A stretch of 64,000 bases of DNA, taken from assembly GCA_037384645.1 (NCBI GenBank), contig JARRNT010000004.1, forward strand, positions 1-64,000. The letters run 5' to 3'. The DNA is from RI-92 sp037384645 (GTDB lineage Bacteria > Pseudomonadota > Gammaproteobacteria > UBA6429 > Thiohalophilaceae). Positions 27,397-35,333 of the stretch are shown one piece after another; the first letter of the stretch is position 1; the number at the start of each line of letters is the position of its first letter. Under the pieces are notes generated by a model. It made no database searches. It saw only the letters and a program-made list of their open reading frames with translations, and was not told the DNA's origin. Made by a program: the position numbers and the translations under genes.

Positions 27397-27461
27397 AGCC
27401 AACGAATAAGGTCACTTGCGCCACCACGTATTCCGGCGTCAAGTGAGCCGCCTGGTTCGGC
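27397..27461 (-). repeat. attC-like palindromic site B
   Basis: On the minus strand GCCGAAC opens and GTTGGCT closes a 65-bp element. Inner arms TCACTTG/CAAGTGA and CGCC/GGCG pair around a loop, giving the nested-arm layout of integron attC sites. The next gene starts 25 bp beyond it. Confidence 0.55.
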
Positions 27462-27543
27462 GAACTTCACATCTACCAAGGGAATAACTCAAGATTTCAC
27501 TTTGGAAATCTTTCAAAAAATGAAGGAAACTAAGCAGCATATT

Positions 27544-28131
27544 TTAAATAAAACGTTCAAGGAATAGAATAATTGCCACAGTTACTGCTGCGATTATTAA
27601 TGTCCTCAGCCCAGACCAAAGCCAAAAAGTTTTACCAATTTTGCCTAGAAATATTCCAAAGAAAAAAATGCATATAAATCCTAAGATAATAGCGTTTATG
27701 AAAGGTGAAAAAAGTAATGTATAACCCCGTTCTGCTAAATACAAAGGTGATAGTATGACAAGAGATAACAGCAATGGGGACAAACCATTTACAAGAGCCA
27801 CAAAAATCGGCAAATATCGACTTGCCTGACCATAATCGCTATCCTTCAGGTCGACCACCAGAGCCTGCTCTAATCCAAGTAATTCTTGTTCTCGCTCTGC
27901 TTTCTCGCTCAAATAGGCACTACTTACACCACTAATGAACAAAGCAATTGCAGCGCCCAAACAGGCACTGATTGCTACATATAGGTCTGCCATTCCACTT
28001 GAATAGAAACCAGTTAGCATACCCAGCATAGTCAATGCACCATCAAAACCGTTGGTGACCATGTAGCGTCGTGCAATACTCCATGCGCGAAGTAAATGTA
28101 GCACCACGATTTTTTGATTACTTAGGATCAT
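27544..28131 (-). CDS. VIT-family-like membrane protein
   Basis: A 195-aa membrane protein with about five hydrophobic segments. The N-terminal region SIARRYMVTNGFDGALTMLG and the following ADLYVAISACLGAAIALFIS, SSAYLSEKAEREQ echo the VIT signature in a diverged form, with a short cytosolic stretch in place of the long insertion. The start was set at the ATG at 28131; a TTG seven codons upstream is possible. It follows the DUF211 gene after 57 bp and is probably cotranscribed. The transported ion is unknown. Confidence 0.75.
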   Translation of the reverse strand: MILSNQKIVVLHLLRAWSIARRYMVTNGFDGALTMLGMLTGFYSSGMADLYVAISACLGAAIALFISGVSSAYLSEKAEREQELLGLEQALVVDLKDSDYGQASRYLPIFVALVNGLSPLLLSLVILSPLYLAERGYTLLFSPFINAIILGFICIFFFGIFLGKIGKTFWLWSGLRTLIIAAVTVAIILFLERFI

Positions 28132-28188
28132 ATGATACGCAATGGCGAACAAAGCTTAAATTGAAATGTTTGCACGTAGAATGCAGGT

Positions 28189-28455
28189 TTATGTTGGTTC
28201 CGTTCCACATACTTCAACTTCATCAATACTATGAACAGATGCCCCCATTTTTTCGATTGCTTCCTTTATATCATCAAAATGGATATCTTCACCTTCGATA
28301 GTCACAATTGTGCTTTCTGTTTTTTTATCAACCTCAGTAACTGTTAATTTCACACGGTAATCTTTTCCAAGATCAGCCAGTGCTAAAGAAAATTCCAGTG
28401 CATTTGGTTCATGTGGCTTGAGCACATCAAGTACTAACCTGAGTGTTTTAGACAT
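28189..28455 (-). CDS. DUF211 protein
   Basis: An 88-aa DUF211-family protein with a ferredoxin-like alternation of strands and helices. It reads MSKTLRLVLDVLKPHEPNAL, DYRVKLTVTEVDKKTESTIV, TIEGEDIHFDDIKEAIEKMG, ASVHSIDEVEV. Most described members are archaeal and of unknown function; the pattern resembles small ligand-binding regulators. It heads a two-gene unit with the VIT-like membrane protein. Its ATG lies about 90 bp beyond attC-like site C. Confidence 0.85.
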   Translation of the reverse strand: MSKTLRLVLDVLKPHEPNALEFSLALADLGKDYRVKLTVTEVDKKTESTIVTIEGEDIHFDDIKEAIEKMGASVHSIDEVEVCGTEPT

Positions 28456-28545
28456 AAGTAGCCCTATGGTTATTCATTATTTTTTAGGTTTTCTGTAGAC
28501 CTTGTTTGATCAAAATTTTCTTTGCTCATATCAATTATGCTTTTC

Positions 28546-28635
28546 GCCGAACGCCCCGCCAAACGGCGAGCGCTAGCGAGTCCGGTGGAGGCCACGCTTT
28601 TTGTGGCCGGAACGAATTTGAGCGGTTTGTTAGCT
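28546..28635 (-). repeat. attC-like palindromic site C
   Basis: On the minus strand AGCTAAC (holding the TAA stop of the upstream cupin gene) opens and GTTCGGC closes a 90-bp GC-rich element in AT-rich surroundings. Internal perfect hairpin GGCCAC/GTGGCC and outer TCCGG/CCGGA pairs give an extended fold. Confidence 0.6.
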
Positions 28636-28998
28636 GCCATTCTGCGCTTTATGCTTTTCATTGCAGCCGAAGTCCAAAGCCACACAAGGTTCACTACCGT
28701 TTACCCATGCATCATGACCCGGGGCCAATTCAAAAGCTTCACCGGGACCAACAACGGATTCTTCACCACTGGCACTTTTAACAGTAAACGAACCAGACAA
28801 TATATAACCTATGTGATTTTCCGATTGTTTGCCTGTTTGTTTACCTACATGCTCGGACCACCGCCAGCCAGGCCGATAAGTACCTATGCCTACAAATGAC
28901 GTTCTTAGTTTGACCGCAGACCTTTTGCTACCATCCAGAAACTCCCACGTAGCATCAGAGGAGGACGGATTTGCAATGATAGTTTCTTTATTCAACAT
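28630..28998 (-). CDS. Cupin-domain protein
   Basis: A 122-aa single cupin. Motif 1 appears as RPGWRWSEHVGKQTGKQSENHIGYILSGSF, where the His residues and a Gly-rich turn are present though diverged. Motif 2 is GPGEAFELAPGHDAWVNG with one His. It resembles small cupins annotated as ethanolamine-utilisation-like or mannose isomerase-like domains. The stop codon TAA lies in the opening box of attC-like site C. It is unrelated in detail to the other cupin at 26183. Function unknown. Confidence 0.83.
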   Translation of the reverse strand: MLNKETIIANPSSSDATWEFLDGSKRSAVKLRTSFVGIGTYRPGWRWSEHVGKQTGKQSENHIGYILSGSFTVKSASGEESVVGPGEAFELAPGHDAWVNGSEPCVALDFGCNEKHKAQNGS

Positions 28999-29162
28999 TC
29001 GATCTCAATTACTGGTTACAGCTAACAATTATTTATACAGACGGCAGTAATTTACCTTATTAGATAGCCGGCGGTATAACCCCGGCTAAAGCTGAAAATA
29101 CTGCCATTCGTACCGGCAGGGGATTTAAACCCCAGTCACGATGACTATATTTCGCCTAGTAG

Positions 29163-29864
29163 TTAACCACCAACCAGCCAGAACACCCCCAGGCCCATCG
29201 CGCCGAACGCCACCGTCCCGCGCAACCAAGGCACGATACGTTGTCCGCGCTGGCCCAGCCAGTGGAACACCGTGCCGAGCACCCCGCCGAAGGCGAGCAT
29301 AGTGAGCAGCACGCCGAAGCTGAAGATCAGCAGGTAGGCCAGCGCAACCCAGGGCGGGGCGTGCTGGCTGACGGGAATGATCGCGAGCAGTGGGGCCGAA
29401 CCGGCGGTACCATGCAGTAACCCGACCATGGTTGCCTTGTGGCCATGGCGGTGCGGTACCTTGTGATGATCCTGGGCGGCGTGTTCCGCGTGGGTATGTT
29501 CGTGCCAGTGTGCGTGTTTGGGCAGATCATCGTGGCGATGGAAATGCAGGTGGGCGCCGCGACCCCACAGGTCCCACAGCACCCACAGCCCGATGGCAAT
29601 CAGGACACCGCCCACGGCCCGTTCCGCCACAGCGCTGACGCTCGTTGGCAGCGCCATGCCCAGAAAGTACACGCCGATGCCGAAGGCCATGAGCGACATA
29701 CCGTGGCCCATGGCCCAGCGGAAACAGAAGCTCACGGCGATGCGCCGCGACGGGCGGCCGCTGACCAGGCCCGTCACTGCCATGATGTGATCGGCATCGA
29801 GGGCGTGAATCATGCCCAGACCAAGGCCCAGAGTTAATAAATAAATGATTTCATGTAACTGCAT
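29163..29864 (-). CDS. NiCoT/UreH-family nickel transporter
   Basis: A 233-aa membrane protein carrying the nickel/cobalt signature HALDADHIMAVTGLVSG (HxxDADH in helix 2) and a second conserved stretch MVGLLHGTAGSAPLLAIIPV. Between them is a long His-rich loop (HLHFHRHDDLPKHAHWHEH and more) likely to bind Ni2+. About six membrane segments are predicted. It lies just downstream of a [NiFe]-hydrogenase operon on the same strand, so nickel supply for hydrogenase maturation is the most probable role. Convergence or separation from the cupin region is marked by 164 bp without genes. Confidence 0.9.
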   Translation of the reverse strand: MQLHEIIYLLTLGLGLGMIHALDADHIMAVTGLVSGRPSRRIAVSFCFRWAMGHGMSLMAFGIGVYFLGMALPTSVSAVAERAVGGVLIAIGLWVLWDLWGRGAHLHFHRHDDLPKHAHWHEHTHAEHAAQDHHKVPHRHGHKATMVGLLHGTAGSAPLLAIIPVSQHAPPWVALAYLLIFSFGVLLTMLAFGGVLGTVFHWLGQRGQRIVPWLRGTVAFGAMGLGVFWLVGG

Positions 29865-29914
29865 CGGCGTTTCTTCTTTGTCTGCTTCTTGTGATTAACG
29901 CATACCGAAGGTCG

Positions 29915-30367
29915 CTAGGCAATCGGTTCGTGCCCGAGTGTCTGGAGTCCGGAGGTCACCGCGGCCACGGCGTTGTGCACCGCGACCTCTGGCGGTGCGC
30001 TTAGCGTCGGATCACCGACCTCGGCGGCCACGATGATCAGTCGCGCCGGCAGTGCATGCAGGGCACGGCCCAGGGCAACCGCATCCGCCAGGCCCAGCCC
30101 GTGACTGGACCAGCACAGGCCCTGCCCCGCCAGTTGCGTGGAGGTCAGCATGCGGCACAGGCCAACCGGTTCGTCATTGAGCGCAGCGTCCACCAGGATG
30201 ACCGCGTCCAGTTCCTGGAAGCGTTGCACCAGCCCGGTCAGTGGCCCATTCCAGCACTCGTAGTCCACCTCGCGATCATCATCGGTGCGCATGCGTTCGA
30301 CGACGTCCCAGCCCAGGCGATCGGCACCGTAGGGGGAACCGATGCCGATGACCGCCACCCGGCTCAT
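29915..30367 (-). CDS. Hydrogenase maturation protease (group 3b partner)
   Basis: A 150-aa endopeptidase of the HyaD/HycI type. The N-terminus VAVIGIGSPYGADRLGWDVV has the GxGxxxxxDxxG pattern with the Asp that probes Ni. LDAVILVDAALNDEPVG supplies the second acidic ligand, and the His is in CWSSHGLGLADAV. It should trim the C-terminal peptide of the adjacent large subunit after Ni insertion. The ATG overlaps the large-subunit stop as ATGA, so the pair is translationally coupled. Confidence 0.9.
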   Translation of the reverse strand: MSRVAVIGIGSPYGADRLGWDVVERMRTDDDREVDYECWNGPLTGLVQRFQELDAVILVDAALNDEPVGLCRMLTSTQLAGQGLCWSSHGLGLADAVALGRALHALPARLIIVAAEVGDPTLSAPPEVAVHNAVAAVTSGLQTLGHEPIA

Positions 30368-31659
30368 GTGCGCCGCACCTGCATACGTAAAAAGTGGGTC
30401 GAGCAGGAAATGCATGGGTCGTAATTGCGAATCACCATTTCCCCGCGCAGGCGTAGTTCGTCATCAGAGTGCTCCAGGCCATAAGACTCCAGCGAGCAGC
30501 GCAGGTCCTCCTCGATGCGGCCCTGGTTCTGGCTGGTGGGTGGCACGATCACCGCGCGGCTGACGTTGCCTGCGTCATTCACATCATAACGGTGCCAGAG
30601 AATACCGCGTGGCGCCTCGCTACAACCGTAACCGGTGCCGGCGCGGGGCGTGACCTCGAGCGCAGGCGTGTCGACGCGATAGTTTTGCAACAGCGCCGTC
30701 GCTTCCACCAGCGCGGCATGGATCTCCAGGGCGCGCGCCAGTGCACTGTGAAACATGTTGCGGCTAGGAAAGCGCACTGGCAGCGCGTCGAGCAGGGCCC
30801 GGGTCGGTGCCGGTAACCGGTCCGCGTTCAGGTTCAGGCGCGCCAGCGGGCCGACCAGGTACGGCTTACCCTCCAGCGTGGCATGCAGGGCGGTCGAGTG
30901 CGGTGACTGATGTTCTGTGAAATGCTGTTCGAATTCAGCAATGGCAATGTCCAGGCCGGTACTCGAGATCAGCCGGTGGCCGATCATGGGGTACTCGCTG
31001 TCGTGGCGCAGGGCGACACTGACGAAGTCCTGCTCGTCGTCCGGTAGCGGCAGAGTCGCACACCAGCGCACCAGAGCCTCGGCCTGGGCAATGCCGTTAG
31101 TAAGATCAGGTAGCAAGGCCTGCACCTCGGCAACGTTCGGTGCATGGTGAAAACCACCGACACACACGCCCACTGGATGCACGGAGCGGCCACCCAACAG
31201 GGCAATGAGCCGGTTACCCAGGGACTGCAACTGCATGCCGCGACGCACTTCGTCGGGATACTGCTCGGCCATGGCCACGGCGCTGTTGAAACCGAGAAAG
31301 TCCGGTGCAGCCAGCAAATGAATATGCAGCGCGTGACTCTGGATCCATTCGCCGCAGTACATCACCCGGCGCAGAGTGCGGACCCACGGACCCGGTTCGA
31401 TCGCGAAGATGGATTCCAGCGCCTGCACCGCGCTCATCTGGTACGCCACCGGGCAGATACCGCAAATGCGCGCCACCATGTCGGGGACTTCGTGCCAGGC
31501 GCGACCTTCCAGGAATTTTTCGAACAGGCGCGGCGGCTCATAGATGCGCAGGTTCAGGCTGTGGATTGCACCCTGGCGCAGCTCCAGTTCCAGCGCCCCT
31601 TCGCCTTCCACCCGGGCGAGGACCGGCACCTCGATGCGCACGTCGCGACGCTCACTCAT
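30364..31659 (-). CDS. hydA: [NiFe]-hydrogenase large (alpha) subunit, group 3b type
   Basis: A 431-aa catalytic subunit. The L1 motif is ARICGICPVAYQM (C66, C69) and the L2 motif is NYDPCISCSTH (C416, C419), so all four Ni-Fe cysteines are present. The last nine residues after H422 would be cleaved by the maturation protease. The short overall length and the beta-gamma-delta-alpha gene order mark the cytoplasmic NAD(P)-linked sulfhydrogenase type (group 3b). The start was placed at the ATG giving MSERRDVRIEVPVLARVEGE. It overlaps both neighbours by a few bases in one operon. Confidence 0.94.
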   Translation of the reverse strand: MSERRDVRIEVPVLARVEGEGALELELRQGAIHSLNLRIYEPPRLFEKFLEGRAWHEVPDMVARICGICPVAYQMSAVQALESIFAIEPGPWVRTLRRVMYCGEWIQSHALHIHLLAAPDFLGFNSAVAMAEQYPDEVRRGMQLQSLGNRLIALLGGRSVHPVGVCVGGFHHAPNVAEVQALLPDLTNGIAQAEALVRWCATLPLPDDEQDFVSVALRHDSEYPMIGHRLISSTGLDIAIAEFEQHFTEHQSPHSTALHATLEGKPYLVGPLARLNLNADRLPAPTRALLDALPVRFPSRNMFHSALARALEIHAALVEATALLQNYRVDTPALEVTPRAGTGYGCSEAPRGILWHRYDVNDAGNVSRAVIVPPTSQNQGRIEEDLRCSLESYGLEHSDDELRLRGEMVIRNYDPCISCSTHFLRMQVRRT

Positions 31660-32458
31660 GCTTGCCGTCCCGCCAGCGCAGTCCCACCTCTTGCAGCTCG
31701 GGCGCACCACTGTTGATAAACAAAAAGCGGCGGGCAATCTCTTCAGGTAACAGGCCCAGGCCTTCGAAGCGACGCCCCAGCGCGTCGGCATTGCTGTTTT
31801 CCGCCGGGCCGTAGCAACCGTAGCAGTCACGCCCGAAGCTCGGACACAGCGCACCGCAGCCGGTGCGCGTCACCGGACCCAGGCAGGCTGCGCCACCGCT
31901 CACCAGGGTGCACACGTTGCCGCGGCGTTTACACTCCAGGCACAACTTGTCCTGATCATCCAGCGGCACTACCCCAGACAGCAGTGAACGTATGGCACCC
32001 AGGACCTGCCGGCCGTTGACGGGACAGCCCCACAATTCGAGATCCACTTTCACGTGCCCGGCGATGGGCGTACAGGTCGCCAGGCTGTCGAGGTATTCCG
32101 GTTTGGCATACACCGCACCGAGCCAACCATCACTGTCGCTGATGTTGCGCAGGGCCTGCAGGCCACCGGCAGTGGCGCAGGCGCCGATGGTGACCAGGTA
32201 ACGGCTGCGCGCGCGGATGTCCTGGATGCGTTGCAGATCCTTGTCGGCGGCAATGCTGCCTTCGACGAAGGCGATATCCGCCTCAGCGTCGGGTGCCAGC
32301 ACACCGGCTTCGGCAAAGTGCACGATCTCCACCAGGGAGGCCAGGGTCAGCAGTGACTCGCCGCCATTGAGAAAGGCCAGCTGGCAACCATCGCAGGAGG
32401 CAAACTTGTGCACCGCCACGCGCGGCCGCGGATGAAATGTCGCGATGATGTCCTTCAT
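31652..32458 (-). CDS. hydD: [NiFe]-hydrogenase small (delta) subunit, group 3b type
   Basis: A 268-aa iron-sulfur subunit without a Tat signal, hence cytoplasmic. The proximal cluster begins with FASCDGCQLAFLNGGESLL (C22, C25) and continues with TIGACATAGG and ELWGCPVNGRQVL. Further clusters are seen in CLECKRRGNVCTLVSGGAACLGPVTRTGCGALCPSFGR, broken here by family-typical spacing. It passes electrons from the NiFe site toward the gamma/beta subunits. It overlaps the alpha gene by eight bases and starts 2 bp after the gamma stop codon. Confidence 0.93.
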   Translation of the reverse strand: MKDIIATFHPRPRVAVHKFASCDGCQLAFLNGGESLLTLASLVEIVHFAEAGVLAPDAEADIAFVEGSIAADKDLQRIQDIRARSRYLVTIGACATAGGLQALRNISDSDGWLGAVYAKPEYLDSLATCTPIAGHVKVDLELWGCPVNGRQVLGAIRSLLSGVVPLDDQDKLCLECKRRGNVCTLVSGGAACLGPVTRTGCGALCPSFGRDCYGCYGPAENSNADALGRRFEGLGLLPEEIARRFLFINSGAPELQEVGLRWRDGKHE

Positions 32459-32460
32459 GC

Positions 32461-33297
32461 TTAAAAGCCCTCCTTGCCGAGCAAGGGTTGCACTTCCGGG
32501 TAGGGAAACACCGGTCCGTTGCGACACACGAAGTTGCCGCCGATCTGGCAATGGCCGCAGTGACCGACGGCGCACTGCATGCTGCGCTCCATGCTCAGCC
32601 AGATGTCGTCACCCGGAATACCGCGTTCGAGTAACGCTTCAACAGTCATGCGCATCATGATCTCCGGTCCGCACAACATGGCGACGCTATCGAACTTATC
32701 AATCCTGGCTTCATCCAGCAGGCTGGTCACCCGGCCCTCGCGCCAGGGCCAGCCCGGTCCCGCCACATCCGCCGCCAGGTAAACATGCACGTCCGGCAGT
32801 TGGCTCCATTGCTCGTAGGACTGGCGCCAGATCAGATCATCGCTGTGCTTGACGCCCTGGATGATGGTGAGGCGACCGAACTGTTCGCGCCGACGTAACA
32901 CATAGTTGATGACCGATACCGACGGCGCACAGCCCAGCCCGCCGGTGATCAGGACAATGTTCTGTCCCTCGCTTTGTGCCAGTGGCCAGCCACGACCAAA
33001 CGGCCCGCGCACGCCGACCCGGTCGCCGGCCTGCAGTCGAGCCAGTCCCTTTGTCACCCGGCCGACGGCGCGGATGGTGTGATCGAGCATGTGCTCGTCC
33101 TGCGGATCGGAGACGATGGAAATCGGCACCTCACCCACCATGGGCAGGTACAGCATGTTGAACTGGCCCGGGGCAAAACGGTAGGCCGCGTGCACCGCGG
33201 GATCGGTAAAGCTCAGGCGCAGGGTGAACACGCTGGGTGATTCCTGGCGGCGTTCAATGATCTCCGCTTCGTACGGCAGATAGGCGTTGGCGTTCAC
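32461..33297 (-). CDS. hydG: Group 3b hydrogenase gamma subunit (FAD/NAD(P)-binding reductase)
   Basis: A 278-aa flavoprotein of the ferredoxin-NADP reductase type. The FAD motif is FAPGQFNMLYLPMVGEVPIS. The nucleotide-binding part is VLITGGLGCAPSVSVINYVL and VAMLCGPEIMMRMTVEALLE. A C-terminal [2Fe-2S] site is seen as MQCAVGHCGHCQIGGNFVC. It connects H2 oxidation with NAD(P)+ reduction, or the reverse. The GTG start overlaps the beta-subunit stop as GTGA; the frame is open for 105 codons upstream but only in the beta gene's shadow. Confidence 0.92.
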   Translation of the reverse strand: MNANAYLPYEAEIIERRQESPSVFTLRLSFTDPAVHAAYRFAPGQFNMLYLPMVGEVPISIVSDPQDEHMLDHTIRAVGRVTKGLARLQAGDRVGVRGPFGRGWPLAQSEGQNIVLITGGLGCAPSVSVINYVLRRREQFGRLTIIQGVKHSDDLIWRQSYEQWSQLPDVHVYLAADVAGPGWPWREGRVTSLLDEARIDKFDSVAMLCGPEIMMRMTVEALLERGIPGDDIWLSMERSMQCAVGHCGHCQIGGNFVCRNGPVFPYPEVQPLLGKEGF

Positions 33298-34394
33298 GTG
33301 CCCTCCCCGCAGATGGCGGTGGCTTCCTCGGTGAGGTCGATCCCGACCGGACACCAGGTAATGCAGCGCCCGCAACCCACGCAACCGCTGCGCCCGTACT
33401 GCTCGTGCCAGCTGCCCAACTTGTGGGTCAGCCACTGGCGATAGCGCAATCGCGTCTCGGCACGCAGTACCTTGCCGTGGATATAGCTGTGGCCCTGGGT
33501 AAAGCAGGAATCCCACTGCCGGGCATGTTCGCTCATCGTGCCGTCCAGGCTCGGCTGCTCCAGCTCGGCGTGGCAGAAACAGGTGGGACACACGGCGGTA
33601 CAGTTGCCGCAACTGAGGCAGCGCCCGGCCACATCGTCCCAGCGTGCGTGTTCCAGGTTGTCGAACAGCGCCTGTTTCAGATCGCGCCCGGGCAACTGGC
33701 GTTGCTGCTGTTGCGCCGCGACCTCGAGCTGCTGCTGGGCGGCGTCGCGCTGTGCCGCCTGCACCTTCTCCAGTTCGAGCCGGTGCATCATCTCCGCACC
33801 GGCCGCCGAACCGCTGATAACGATAAACCCCTCATCCAGTTCGTGCAGGGCCAGGTCGAAGTCCCCCTGCGCCGCCGGCCCGTCGCCGGTGGAAACACAG
33901 AAACAGGTCTCCGCGGGATGGCTGCAGTGCACCGCCACCAGGAATAGTCCCTCGCGGCGCGCTATATAATAAGAGTCAGCATAGGGGCCGTTGAGAAAAT
34001 GCTGGTCCTGCAGACGCAGGGCGGCCAGGTCGCAGCCGCGCACGCCGATGACGGCGATCTTCTCCGCGGGTGGTGTGCAGGCCTCGAAGGCCAGGCGGCC
34101 ATCGGCGTCCCGCCGCACCTGCCACAAGGGTTCATGGGGGGCGAATAACAAGGGTTTAAGTGCCTGCGGGCCGTTGGCCCAGGCGAACCGGCGGTTAGCG
34201 TCATTTTCGTGCAGGCGGTAGTGCCCGGGTTGCTGCTCGTCGCCCACCCCGGCGGGCAGGCGTTCGGGGCCGGTCAGGGTATCGTAAACAATCGCACCGT
34301 CGCGCAGCTGCGGACCGACGCAACGGTAGCCGCCTGAATTGAGCACGTCGAACAGTACCTGCAGACGCGAGCTGGGAAGAAAACCTTCGTCCAT
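33294..34394 (-). CDS. hydB: Group 3b hydrogenase beta subunit (iron-sulfur electron-transfer protein)
   Basis: A 366-aa protein related to anaerobic sulfite reductase A and sulfhydrogenase beta. Two [4Fe-4S] ferredoxin motifs are in the C-terminal third: CLSCGNCTAVCPTCFC and CVGCGRCITWCPVGIDL. The N-terminal part has IAVIGVRGCDLAALRLQD. A Gln-rich stretch (AAQRDAAQQQLEVAAQQQQR) lies in the middle and is probably a linker. First gene of the minus-strand hydrogenase operon, divergent from hypC across 150 bp with an FNR-like box. Confidence 0.92.
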   Translation of the reverse strand: MDEGFLPSSRLQVLFDVLNSGGYRCVGPQLRDGAIVYDTLTGPERLPAGVGDEQQPGHYRLHENDANRRFAWANGPQALKPLLFAPHEPLWQVRRDADGRLAFEACTPPAEKIAVIGVRGCDLAALRLQDQHFLNGPYADSYYIARREGLFLVAVHCSHPAETCFCVSTGDGPAAQGDFDLALHELDEGFIVISGSAAGAEMMHRLELEKVQAAQRDAAQQQLEVAAQQQQRQLPGRDLKQALFDNLEHARWDDVAGRCLSCGNCTAVCPTCFCHAELEQPSLDGTMSEHARQWDSCFTQGHSYIHGKVLRAETRLRYRQWLTHKLGSWHEQYGRSGCVGCGRCITWCPVGIDLTEEATAICGEGT

Positions 34395-34481
34395 GTCGTC
34401 CAGAGAATCCCAGGAATGTCATTGCCTGCCACTGCAGGCATCATACTAGATACTCTACCACGGTATCACCGTGTGTCGCTG

Positions 34482-34495
34482 TTGATCCAGGTCAG
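34482..34495. promoter_or_regulatory. FNR-like box between hydB and hypC
   Basis: TTGATCCAGGTCAG matches the FNR/ANR consensus TTGAT-N4-ATCAA with two mismatches in the right half. It lies about 50 bp before the hypC start, within the divergent hydrogenase promoter region, so it could act on either operon. Confidence 0.35.
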
Positions 34496-34544
34496 TGTAT
34501 TCGACTTGCCAGCAGGTAATCGATCAATTATTAATAGAGATATT

Positions 34545-34784
34545 ATGTGCCTTGGCATCCCCATGCAAGTGAAGTCCGTTGACGGTTTTGTCGCACGCTG
34601 TGAAGCCAAAGGCGTCGAACGGGAAGTCAGCCTGTTCATGCTGCAGGATGAACCGCCCGAACCGGGTGAATTCGTCATGGTGCACGTGGGCTACGCCATC
34701 CAGAAACTCACGGAACAGGATGCCCGTTCGACCTGGGAACTGCTGGATCAGATCCTGGACGAGGACGCCAACGCACATGCATGA
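34545..34784 (+). CDS. hypC: Hydrogenase maturation chaperone HypC
   Basis: A 79-aa HypC/HupF protein with the diagnostic N-terminus MCLGIPMQVKSVDG, where Cys2 holds the Fe(CN)2CO unit with HypD. The OB-fold core follows, with VMVHVGYAIQKLTEQDA. The start is fixed by the need for Cys2, although the frame is open 43 codons further upstream. First of the hyp operon, overlapping hypA by eight bases (ATGCATGA). Confidence 0.95.
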   Translation: MCLGIPMQVKSVDGFVARCEAKGVEREVSLFMLQDEPPEPGEFVMVHVGYAIQKLTEQDARSTWELLDQILDEDANAHA

Positions 34785-35139
34785 ACTCTCGGTGTGCCAG
34801 AGCATATTGCGCCAGGTCGAAGACATCGTGGCACAACACGGCGCCCGCGCCGCCACCACGATAAAAGTGCAAATTGGCCCCCTGTCCGGGGTCGAACCAC
34901 AGCTACTGGCACAGGCCTTTCCCATTGCCAGCGCCGGTACAGTGGCCGACGGTGCTACACTTTATTTAGATACACTGCCCGTGCGTGTGCGCTGCCAGAC
35001 TTGCGGCGCCGAAACCGAGGCCAGCGCCAACCGCCTGCTGTGCGGTGAGTGTGGTGACTGGCAAACCCAATTGTTGAGTGGCGACGAATTGCTGCTGGCC
35101 AGCGTCGAACTCGACACGCCCTTACAACAATCAGGCTAG
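34777..35139 (+). CDS. hypA: Hydrogenase nickel-incorporation protein HypA
   Basis: A 120-aa HypA. The N-terminal MHELSVCQSI carries the Ni ligands (H2 and neighbouring E3). The zinc site is C73-x2-C76 and C89-x2-C92 in VRCQTCGAET and LLCGECGDW. It delivers Ni2+ with HypB to the large subunits. The ATG lies inside hypC, eight bases before its stop. An REP-like element with a 61-bp insert separates it from hypB (195 bp), which is a large gap for an otherwise compact operon. Confidence 0.95.
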   Translation: MHELSVCQSILRQVEDIVAQHGARAATTIKVQIGPLSGVEPQLLAQAFPIASAGTVADGATLYLDTLPVRVRCQTCGAETEASANRLLCGECGDWQTQLLSGDELLLASVELDTPLQQSG

Positions 35140-35157
35140 GGAGCCTCTGATTTAATC

Positions 35158-35282
35158 ATTCCGGCGCGACCAGAACCGGTGAAACAGGTTCAGGAAGTGC
35201 TTGATTAACCCGAAGGGTTATGAAGTGAAGGCCGGAATCCAGTAAACAGGTCAATTTAACTGGACCCCGGCCTTCGCCGGGG
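35158..35282. repeat. REP-like element pair, one copy interrupted
   Basis: ATTCCGGCG at 35158-35166 and AAGGCCGGAATCCAG at 35228-35242 are the two halves of the palindrome found intact at 24786. A 61-bp insert separates them. A second palindrome (CCCCGGC/GCCGGGG, 35265-35282) follows in inverted order. All of this lies between hypA and hypB. Confidence 0.7.
35167..35227 (+). repeat. 61-bp structured repeat element, copy 2
   Basis: It begins CGACCAGAACC and ends AAGTG like the copy at 24863. The central hairpin is TAACCC-GAA-GGGTTA, the same fold with different bases. It splits the REP-like palindrome precisely, so it behaves like a small inserted element; no target duplication is visible. 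Confidence 0.65.
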
Positions 35283-35333
35283 TGACGAAGAATGACTTGT
35301 TGCGACAGGGACTAACAATACGGAGATTGAACC

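Noticed and set aside
28470..28694. 74-codon minus-strand frame overlapping the end of the second cupin gene
   Set aside because: It is the translation of attC-like site C and its surroundings; no ribosome site and no family pattern.
29117..29135. GGGG-ATTTAAA-CCCC hairpin after the NiCoT gene as a terminator
   Set aside because: The stem is only four G-C pairs and no U-tract follows, so I did not list it.
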